From the NCBI GenBank assembly GCA_024279425.1, contig JAJRRO010000122.1:62001-126000 (forward strand): a stretch of 64,000 bases of DNA, read 5' to 3'. Under the pieces are notes generated by a model that saw only the letters and a program-made list of their open reading frames with translations, did not search any database and had not been told where the DNA came from. Origin of the DNA: Bacteroidota bacterium. Lineage in GTDB: Bacteria > Bacteroidota > Bacteroidia > Flavobacteriales > Flavobacteriaceae. Below, one piece after another: positions 44,433-51,584 of the stretch (position 1 is its first letter; each line of letters opens with the position of its first letter). The position numbers and the translations under genes are program-made.

Positions 44433-44720
44433 ATGAAAAAAACAATGAAACTTACGTGGGCGATGCTCCTACTGGGCCTACCCACATTTGCACAAATCGG
44501 CGGAATTGAGGATTCCGTGAACGATGTATCGGATACCATCCGAACCATCTTTCCTATTATATTAGGAGTCATCTTCCTAATCGGATTTCTTTTCAATGCA
44601 GGTCACTTCTTTGGAGAGAACGCCGACCTTAAAAAAGGGATTACCCGAGTATTGGTCTTCGTGCTTATCGCCGGTGCCGTAGTGGGCATTTTTACCTATC
44701 TCATTTCAATAGTCGTGTAA
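44433..44720 (+). CDS. traE: TraE-like conjugation protein (DUF4134, VirB2-like)
   Basis: 95 residues. A signal peptide (MKLTWAMLLLGLPTFAQ) is followed by a short soluble stretch and two hydrophobic segments (about 37-55 and 70-92). This is the layout of Bacteroidetes TraE and of VirB2-type pilins. It is the first gene of the Tra operon, and its stop overlaps the TraF start (TAATG). Order E-F-G-I-J-K-M-N agrees with the CTnDOT operon. Confidence 0.8.
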   Translation: MKKTMKLTWAMLLLGLPTFAQIGGIEDSVNDVSDTIRTIFPIILGVIFLIGFLFNAGHFFGENADLKKGITRVLVFVLIAGAVVGIFTYLISIVV

Positions 44721-45013
44721 TGAGAAAGTACGAGGTATATCGGAACATCCGTAAAGGGGCATTGATATGGGGGCTTCCCATTTCGCTCTTTGCCCTTTTG
44801 ATGGTATCGGTGGTGGCATCGATGTTCGTCATCATCTTTTCCTTCAGTTTGATGTTGATCGTATTCCTGTTGATCTGGAACGGAGGGCTATATATCGGCC
44901 TGATCAAAATGAACGGCAATACACAGCTTTTCAATCTTAGAAAAGTGTTCCCCAAAAGTGTCAGTAATAAAAAAGAGAATATTCTAAGCCATGTCGAAGA
45001 TCAATTTATATAA
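44720..45013 (+). CDS. traF: TraF-like conjugation protein (DUF4133, VirB3-like)
   Basis: 97 residues. Two closely spaced transmembrane segments (about 18-40 and 42-60) are preceded by the motif YRNIRKGALIWGLP typical of DUF4133/TraF. It is the VirB3-like inner-membrane partner of the TraG ATPase. It overlaps traE by one base and traG by 23 bases. Confidence 0.82.
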   Translation: MRKYEVYRNIRKGALIWGLPISLFALLMVSVVASMFVIIFSFSLMLIVFLLIWNGGLYIGLIKMNGNTQLFNLRKVFPKSVSNKKENILSHVEDQFI

Positions 45014-47408
45014 ATATCATCCCATAGCCGATATCAAGGACCATTTGGTGTTTTCCAACAACGGGAATGTCGTGGCCTGCTATAAGGTCATCTTGCCAGA
45101 GATCTATTCCCTATCGGAAAAAGACTTTGAGGATCTGCATGCGAACTGGTTCCAAGCTTTGAAATCATTGCCTGTGGGCTGTGTGGTGCACAAACAGGAC
45201 ATCTACCTCAAAAAGGGTTTTGCATCCGAGAATCTGCCGAACGATACTTTTTTGTCCAAAGCCACCCATGACCACTTCAAGGGGAGGGAATATATGGAGC
45301 ATCAATGCTATATCTACTTTATCCAGACTACTAATAAACAGCTTAACAATTCCAAGTTCATCAATCCTTTTCGGAAAGTGGGTGCCAATATTCCTCAAGT
45401 ATCGGAGGACAATTTGCGAAGGTTCAAAGTCGCCGTTGACGATTCGGTCTCCTTTATCAATAATAGTAGAAAGGTGTCATTGACACCAATAAGTAAAGAT
45501 GAAATTTTGGAGCTGACCAGAGTCTATTTCAATGGATTTAATGAAGATTTCGATTCGGCCATGGAATTGGGAAGAAAAGACATCCAGATCGGGGAGAACT
45601 ATTTTGATGTACTGGCCGTGAACAGCGAAAGCTGTTTTGGAGAGAAAGTCCAGACTAGCAAAATAAATGAACGTTTTACCTCCGATGATTTTGTGTTCCA
45701 TCAGGGGTTTATTGATGGCCTTGGTCTTTCCATGAACGAAAACCATATGGTCAACCAGATTATCTATCTGGATGACAAACAAAAGTGGCGGAAGCTTTTG
45801 GACAAGAAAATCGAGGAGCTCAACAAAAGCTCCAATTTCGGTTCACAGAACAAGGTAGTACTCAAGAAGATCCAGTATATCCAGGAACAGATCAACAATG
45901 ATGACAGTTCGCGGGTCATCCGTGGACATCTCAACATCATCTATTGGGACCGTGAGGCACAGGGCCTAGAAAAAATAGCTACACGGATAAAGGCGGAGTT
46001 CAAGGAACTTGATATTGTGCCCTATTATCCTAGCAGTGAGGAACGGAAAAATTACTTCCTTAATTCTTACTGTTGTTTCTCCCCTAACTTTTCCAATGAG
46101 GATCTCTATGTGACCGATCTGAAACACGCCCTTTGCCTGATGGTCAACAATACGAATTACAAATCGGAGCCAACTGGCATCATATTTAACGATAGGGAAC
46201 ATAACATTCCTGTTCTCAAAGATGTTTGGGACAAGAAAAAGAAACGGATCAAGGCACGGAACTTTGCCATATTTGCCCCAACAGGGGAGGGTAAGTCTTT
46301 TTTGGCCAACAATATTCTGAGGCAGTATTTTGAAATGGGGGTGCGTTTGGTCATCATCGACCTTGGAGGTTCATATGCCAAGTTCGCCCAATTGTATCCC
46401 GAGCAGTCTACCGTACTCAGATATGAGAGTGGAAAGAACCTCGGAATCAATCCATTTTTTGTTAGCCAAGGTGCCAATGGCACCGATGTCACCCCGGAAC
46501 GGTTGGAAGACCTGTCAGTTTTCCTGTTTGAACTATTGGCTTCAGATCTAAAGGTGACCAAGGCGCAATCGGTATCCTTAAAGAAAATTCTGCAACACTA
46601 TTACCGGACCGTGTCCGGCAACCATTCTCTGGAGAATTTTTATGGGTTTGTCCGGTCGAACCGGAAGCACCTCTTGAAAAAATTGGGTATTGATGCCCCC
46701 TATTTCAATATTTCGAATTTCCTCCACATTCTTTCAGAATATGTGGAGGGCGGACTTTACAGTTTCCTCTTCGAGATGAGTGAGGACCAGTCCTATAAGA
46801 TCGAGGATAAGCGATTGATCGTGTTCGAATTGGACGAGGTCAAGGATAACAAAGAAATCCTTTCGGTGATGTTGAAACTTATAAAGACTGCCATCCAACG
46901 TACGATTTGGCGAAATAAGGAAGAGAAGGGCATTATCCTTTTCGATGAATTCGCCAAACAGCTGAAATTCCCCAATGTGTTGGAGAGCGTCGAATTCTAT
47001 TATCAGGCGATACGGAAACAGGAAGGGGCCATTGGTATCATCTTGCAGTCCATCAACCAATTGCCCGACAATTCCACCTCAGCAAGTATACTTGAAAATA
47101 CACAGGTGATCTATAGCCTGAACAACGAAAAGGGATATGATGAACTGGTCAAAAGACTAAACCTTTCTACTCATGATCTGAACCAATTGAAATCCATCAA
47201 GAACAATCTGACCGGAGAGCGAAAGTACACGGAGATGTTCATCAAGATCGGTAAGGAGAGCAACATCTTTCGTCTGGAAGTGCCGCCCGAAGTATTTGCG
47301 GCCTACCTGACCGACGGCTCCGACAACGACCGCATAATGCGGATTTATGAAAAGCATGGCGATATGGAAAAAGCCATAACTGAATTTTTAAGGCTAAAGG
47401 CCTCATAG
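44991..47408 (+). CDS. traG: TraG conjugation ATPase (VirB4-like)
   Basis: 805 residues, close to the usual ~830. The N-terminal VirB4-type domain is followed by the ATPase with Walker A FAPTGEGKSF (about residue 427-436) and Walker B IILFDEFAKQ. A conserved arginine-rich segment and LQSINQLPDNSTS lie near the end. It powers assembly of the type IV secretion channel at the inner membrane. The sequence is intact. The start (SKINLYKYHPIADI) matches the family N-terminus. Confidence 0.93.
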   Translation: MSKINLYKYHPIADIKDHLVFSNNGNVVACYKVILPEIYSLSEKDFEDLHANWFQALKSLPVGCVVHKQDIYLKKGFASENLPNDTFLSKATHDHFKGREYMEHQCYIYFIQTTNKQLNNSKFINPFRKVGANIPQVSEDNLRRFKVAVDDSVSFINNSRKVSLTPISKDEILELTRVYFNGFNEDFDSAMELGRKDIQIGENYFDVLAVNSESCFGEKVQTSKINERFTSDDFVFHQGFIDGLGLSMNENHMVNQIIYLDDKQKWRKLLDKKIEELNKSSNFGSQNKVVLKKIQYIQEQINNDDSSRVIRGHLNIIYWDREAQGLEKIATRIKAEFKELDIVPYYPSSEERKNYFLNSYCCFSPNFSNEDLYVTDLKHALCLMVNNTNYKSEPTGIIFNDREHNIPVLKDVWDKKKKRIKARNFAIFAPTGEGKSFLANNILRQYFEMGVRLVIIDLGGSYAKFAQLYPEQSTVLRYESGKNLGINPFFVSQGANGTDVTPERLEDLSVFLFELLASDLKVTKAQSVSLKKILQHYYRTVSGNHSLENFYGFVRSNRKHLLKKLGIDAPYFNISNFLHILSEYVEGGLYSFLFEMSEDQSYKIEDKRLIVFELDEVKDNKEILSVMLKLIKTAIQRTIWRNKEEKGIILFDEFAKQLKFPNVLESVEFYYQAIRKQEGAIGIILQSINQLPDNSTSASILENTQVIYSLNNEKGYDELVKRLNLSTHDLNQLKSIKNNLTGERKYTEMFIKIGKESNIFRLEVPPEVFAAYLTDGSDNDRIMRIYEKHGDMEKAITEFLRLKAS

Positions 47409-47479
47409 TAATAATCAAATGTTTAATCAGATGCCGGAACCTTGAAGCTTTAGGTCACGGCATCATAAAAATTAGAATC

Positions 47480-48061
47480 ATGAAACAGAAAATCAAAACA
47501 TTGGGCATTGCACTGGCCTTTGCCTTTTTAATGCCCGCAGGTGCTACCTGCCAGGGGATGCCAGTGTACGATAATGTGAACTTTATCTCCTTTGCCAAGC
47601 AACTTTTGGAAGCGGGCAAACAGACCTCCAATATTATCAAGACGATGAAATTCCTCAAACAACAAAAGGAAAACATCGAAAAGGTAAGCGATGTCATACA
47701 GCAGCTAAAGGCCATACAAAAACTGGTCAGAAATAATGAGAGGCTTTACAATATGGTCAAGGATGACCTTAGGGATATTTTGAATTCTCCCTATATCAAG
47801 ATCGACGAAGTGGAACGGGTCTCGGAATCCTTCAACGCAATCATCGAAAATTCCATGGCCGATCTGGAGTTTATCAACGAAGTCCTTTCGAGTGACCATC
47901 TGAAACTGACCGATGCGGAACGGATGAAGGTCATTCGAGAACGGGAACAACAGTCACAGGAGATGGTGACCGAGATTAAACGTAAGACCCAACGCTATAG
48001 GGATATCATCGCTTTTAGGGAAATGCAGGCCGTTATCAACGGCAGGAAGGCAAACTACTAA
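47480..48061 (+). CDS. traI: TraI-like conjugation protein (DUF4141)
   Basis: 193 residues. A signal peptide ends near GATCQG (residue 26), then a helical secreted protein with a central coiled-coil stretch (QQKENIEKVSDVIQQLKAIQ). This size, the predicted periplasmic location, and the position between traG and traJ match Bacteroidetes TraI (VirB5-like role). It ends 3 bp before traJ. Confidence 0.8.
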   Translation: MKQKIKTLGIALAFAFLMPAGATCQGMPVYDNVNFISFAKQLLEAGKQTSNIIKTMKFLKQQKENIEKVSDVIQQLKAIQKLVRNNERLYNMVKDDLRDILNSPYIKIDEVERVSESFNAIIENSMADLEFINEVLSSDHLKLTDAERMKVIREREQQSQEMVTEIKRKTQRYRDIIAFREMQAVINGRKANY

Positions 48062-48064
48062 AAT

Positions 48065-48907
48065 ATGGAACTGACTATTTTCTTGGGCATGGGCCTGGAA
48101 TATGTGGATGCGGTCTTCCAGACCATCAAGGCGACGGATTTTTCGGGCTATACCATAGCGGGAGTCAAGGCTTTGGGCGTACTGTTCTTCCTCATCAATA
48201 TCCTTAAAAAGTATAATGAGGGGATTGCGGACAAGTATGGATACTCTTGGGGGTTGTCCCCAGGGGAGCTTGCCAAGAACTTTGCCATAGTCCTTTTGGT
48301 CATTTTCTCCACCCAGATACTGGGTTTCTTTGATGGAATCCTAGTGGCCATCGAGGGGCAGTATAGGGACACCGCCCCTGCCCTGATTCCCTTGCAATTA
48401 CAGGATATTCCCATTGAGGAGGATGTGGGTGCCTTTGATGCGGCACGAAAGGCATGGGCCTTGTTGTATGAAGCTTTGGTAACCCCTGTATTCGGAATCA
48501 AGATGTTCTCTTTTGGGGTGGGTCTGGTACTTTGGATGATCGATCTGTTCATCTATCCATTGTTTTTGGCGGAACGCTATTTTCTCTTGGGCATCATGCA
48601 GGCGTTTTTTCCCTTGGTCATCAGCATGGCGGTCTTTGAAAAGTTCAGGTCGATGGCGTACACCTTTTTCAAATTGTATGCTGCCGTCTATATGTTGGTT
48701 CCCGCCTTCTTTTTGGTGAATATTTTTGTGAACCAATTGTATTCGGAAATCAACGCCAATTTCTGGGAGAACTTATGGGGCGGCCCAACGACCAGTACCA
48801 CCATACAGATTCTTGTGGAAGCGGCCACTATCGGGTTTATCGTGTTTTTGAAGTTCAAACTCTATAAACGGGCGACAACATTTACATTAAGACTATTTAC
48901 CCAATAG
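48065..48907 (+). CDS. traJ: TraJ-like polytopic conjugation protein (VirB6-like)
   Basis: 280 residues with five or more hydrophobic segments: about 28-45, 75-93, 140-165, 172-192 and 215-235, with a further segment near the C-terminus. It has no signal peptide. Position and topology match TraJ/VirB6, the inner-membrane translocation pore. It is a little shorter than the CTnDOT protein, and I see no frameshift. Confidence 0.83.
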   Translation: MELTIFLGMGLEYVDAVFQTIKATDFSGYTIAGVKALGVLFFLINILKKYNEGIADKYGYSWGLSPGELAKNFAIVLLVIFSTQILGFFDGILVAIEGQYRDTAPALIPLQLQDIPIEEDVGAFDAARKAWALLYEALVTPVFGIKMFSFGVGLVLWMIDLFIYPLFLAERYFLLGIMQAFFPLVISMAVFEKFRSMAYTFFKLYAAVYMLVPAFFLVNIFVNQLYSEINANFWENLWGGPTTSTTIQILVEAATIGFIVFLKFKLYKRATTFTLRLFTQ

Positions 48908-48947
48908 GGGCGGTTAGGAACCGCTGCCATTTTAAAAATAATACACT

Positions 48948-49583
48948 ATGAAATTACCTTATAAAAATATCTATGATGTACTAAAGCTGAACCGTTACGT
49001 AACTATAACTGTTACGGTAACCGCCCTACTGTCCAGTGTCTTTTCTGGGGTAATGGTCTTTAATATGTACAAAAAGGCCATGGACAGTGCCTTTGCCGTG
49101 AACACGGATGGTTCGGTTATTCCCCTGAAACTGGTATCCCATAAGGAAAACTTGGAGGTCGAGGCCTTGGCTCATCTGGAACGGTTCCATAACTATTTCT
49201 ATGGTATCGATGCCAGTAATTATGAAAGTAATTTGGGAAAGGCACTTTGGTTGGGGAACAGCTCGGTGGACAATGTATACCGACAGAAGAAATCGGACGG
49301 GGTCTATAATCGGATCTTGCAATACTCCCTTGTACAGAAGGTAATTAGCATAGAGTCGAAATTGAACCTGGCCATGGAACCGTATAGTTTCCGAACGGTC
49401 ACGGTATTCGAGATCAACCGTGGAACCATTGTCGATAGATACCAACTAACCACTACCGGAAATCTGATAACGGTCGATAGGAACTTTCCCAAGAACACCC
49501 ATGGGCTATTGATTACGGACTATTTCGAGAACTCCCTTAAAAAAGTCGACTTGCCTGCCGGCAAGGCAGGTAATCGACATTAA
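48948..49583 (+). CDS. traK: TraK-like conjugation protein (VirB8-like) with an inserted palindrome at its end
   Basis: 211 residues. A short cytoplasmic N-terminus, one transmembrane segment (about 17-39) and a periplasmic VirB8-like domain (SHKENLEVEALAHLERFH...) are present. The normal end of the family is near FENSLKK. The last residues here (VDLPAGKAGNRH) are encoded by a CCTGCC...GGCAGG hairpin at 49551-49571. The tail therefore probably derives from a small repeat inserted into the gene. It is likely still functional, since only the tail is altered. Confidence 0.85.
   Translation: MKLPYKNIYDVLKLNRYVTITVTVTALLSSVFSGVMVFNMYKKAMDSAFAVNTDGSVIPLKLVSHKENLEVEALAHLERFHNYFYGIDASNYESNLGKALWLGNSSVDNVYRQKKSDGVYNRILQYSLVQKVISIESKLNLAMEPYSFRTVTVFEINRGTIVDRYQLTTTGNLITVDRNFPKNTHGLLITDYFENSLKKVDLPAGKAGNRH
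49551..49571. repeat. CCTGCC...GGCAGG hairpin element inside the traK end
   Basis: The stem CCTGCC (49554-49559) faces GGCAGG (49565-49570) across 5 bases, with a nested TTGCC/GGCAA pairing. Short elements of this composition are dispersed in flavobacterial genomes. It is GC-rich compared with its surroundings. Confidence 0.6.
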
Positions 49584-49613
49584 AGTCCATAATGGACACT
49601 TAAAAACAAAAAC

Positions 49614-50519
49614 ATGAAAATCGATAAGAAAAAAATCGTATTTGGTGGGGTCATTGTTTTGACATTAACGGCCATGATGGGGTATTACTATCTGGTAATG
49701 GGCAATGATCAGGACAAGGACAACGAACTGCAACAGACCCTTGTCCCCAAACTGGAAGAGGAACAGCAGGTATTCGAGACCAAAAAAGAAGCCGTTGATG
49801 CCTTGGAGGAAAAAAGGGAACGTAATGCCCCAAGTATCTATGATGAACGGTTCCTGGATGAAGATGGTGAATTCAACCCCTACCTATTGAACAACAAAAA
49901 ACAACGGATGGTGGACAGCATTTATCGTTTGGGACGCATCAATTATTCCGATAGTTCATACCGCCGAAAGGTGGCAAAAACCTCATTCAAAAAGAGGAAT
50001 TCAGTTAAAAAAAACGAGGATACCGTTACTTCATTAAAGGAAATGGCCTTGGAACAACAATTGTTCTTTGCCGTTAGCCCAGGGGTATTGGCGGTGGGAA
50101 TCCGAGATGTTTTGAAAGTGGAAGTGGATGGCGAGCAGACTATAAAAGTCAACGACCGTTTACAAATGCGCATTACCGAAGATGCCAATATCAATGGGAA
50201 GAAGATTCCCAAGAATACTATTGTTTACGCCATAGTAAAGTTCCGACCGAACCGGGTCATTTTAGAGGTAGAGAATATTGACCATAAACCTCTAAAGCTG
50301 CGGGCCTTTGATCAGGCCGACGGTCTGGAGGGCATTTACATCAAGAACAGTTTTAAGGGCGATGTTTTCCAAGAAGTTTTGGGTGATGTCATAGAAGACA
50401 TTAATATCCCGGGAGTGCCACAGGTGAGCGGTATTAAAAAAGTGTTCCAACGTAACAACAGGAATGTAAAGGTTACCGTGAACAATAATCATAAACTATT
50501 ACTAAAGACAGAACTATGA
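49614..50519 (+). CDS. traM: TraM-like conjugation protein (VirB10-like)
   Basis: 301 residues. An N-terminal transmembrane segment (about 8-28) is followed by a charged coiled-coil linker (QQTLVPKLEEEQQVFETKKE). The C-terminal beta-rich TraM/VirB10 domain is present (FAVSPGVLAVGIRDVLKV, VNDRLQMRITEDANINGKKI). It is shorter than CTnDOT TraM (around 450), mainly in the linker. It bridges the inner and outer membranes in the secretion channel. Its stop overlaps the traN start (ATGA). Confidence 0.85.
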   Translation: MKIDKKKIVFGGVIVLTLTAMMGYYYLVMGNDQDKDNELQQTLVPKLEEEQQVFETKKEAVDALEEKRERNAPSIYDERFLDEDGEFNPYLLNNKKQRMVDSIYRLGRINYSDSSYRRKVAKTSFKKRNSVKKNEDTVTSLKEMALEQQLFFAVSPGVLAVGIRDVLKVEVDGEQTIKVNDRLQMRITEDANINGKKIPKNTIVYAIVKFRPNRVILEVENIDHKPLKLRAFDQADGLEGIYIKNSFKGDVFQEVLGDVIEDINIPGVPQVSGIKKVFQRNNRNVKVTVNNNHKLLLKTEL

Positions 50520-51376
50520 AACGGAAAATATTATTTTTTATCGGAATGGTCTTGGTAAATGCATCATTTGCTAAAGAACCGCAGCAACTGGATACCATTT
50601 ATGCCAATAATACAATGAACATGGCATTGTTCTTTCCATCGGATATCCGTCAGGGAATCGTTGGGTCAGAGAACTTTGTATTTACCTATAATCGGGAAAA
50701 GGGGCAGACCTTGGGTCTTTTGAAGGCGACCAAAGGAGAACAGAGCAATCTTTTGGTCATCACCACCGATGGCAAGGTGTATTCCTATATCATCAAATAT
50801 GCCGATTCCTTGGCTGAATTGAACCGTTTTGTATCTCTTTTCGAAAGTATCGGGGATGAAAAGAGCGGTCGATCAAGGGTATCTTCTGGGCAAGATTCGA
50901 TATCATCTCAAATAACCGAGGAAGAGGGCAAATCTATTGATTCAATTTCTGTTGGAAAGGGAAAGTACAGCAAAGAATTTATCGAGAAATCCTGTGCTTC
51001 TTTGTTAAAGAGACCAGAACGGAAAAACATTGTAAAACGAAAAAATGGAATGTCATTGAGCATAAAAAACTTTGTTTATTATAAGGACTTGGTCTTTATG
51101 CAATTTGAGATTAAAAATGAATCGGGGATTGACTTCGATGTTGATACCTTAGAGGTTTTTAAGGCTATTGGGAATAATAAACGGAAATCTTCTTATCAGG
51201 AATTGGCCATTAATCCGATTCACATTTATAGAATGCCAGAAAAGGTAAGGCATGGGGGTACTGCAAGGTTTGTTTATGTTATGAAGAAGTTTACTTTGGG
51301 GGATTCGGAAAAAGTATTGATACAGGCAAATGAATCTAACGGAAGTAGACAAATAACTTTAAAGCGGAATTTCTAA
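50516..51376 (+). CDS. traN: TraN-like conjugation protein (VirB9-like, DUF4138)
   Basis: 286 residues. A signal peptide (about 1-19, FFIGMVLVNASFAKE) is followed by the DUF4138 pattern: TIYANNTMNMALFFPSDI, then IVGSENFVFTYNREKGQT, and a C-terminal FVYVMKKFTLGDSEKVLIQ. It forms the outer-membrane side of the channel with TraM. It is the last tra gene here; TraO, relaxase and coupling protein do not follow. Confidence 0.87.
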   Translation: MKRKILFFIGMVLVNASFAKEPQQLDTIYANNTMNMALFFPSDIRQGIVGSENFVFTYNREKGQTLGLLKATKGEQSNLLVITTDGKVYSYIIKYADSLAELNRFVSLFESIGDEKSGRSRVSSGQDSISSQITEEEGKSIDSISVGKGKYSKEFIEKSCASLLKRPERKNIVKRKNGMSLSIKNFVYYKDLVFMQFEIKNESGIDFDVDTLEVFKAIGNNKRKSSYQELAINPIHIYRMPEKVRHGGTARFVYVMKKFTLGDSEKVLIQANESNGSRQITLKRNF

Positions 51377-51505
51377 AAGATTCATTTAGGTAGTCAAATC
51401 AGAATTTTCAGAAAGTTTAAATAAAGGTGGGTATGTTTTTCAATTCGATTTAGGACTAAATGTTAAACTTTACATAACACACTTTTACTAGGTTTGATGT
51501 ATTCA

Positions 51506-51548
51506 ATAAAAAGCAATACCCCTTGGAAGCATTCGCATCCAAGGGGTA
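51506..51548 (-). terminator. terminator of the M4 peptidase gene
   Basis: A perfect 11-bp stem TACCCCTTGGA (51517-51527) / TCCAAGGGGTA (51538-51548). On the minus strand it is followed by TTGCTTTTTATTG. It lies 37 bp past the stop of the minus-strand gene and separates it from the Tra operon. Confidence 0.8.
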
Positions 51549-51584
51549 CAAATAAGCGAGTAAGTTGACATTATGTTTTCGGCT

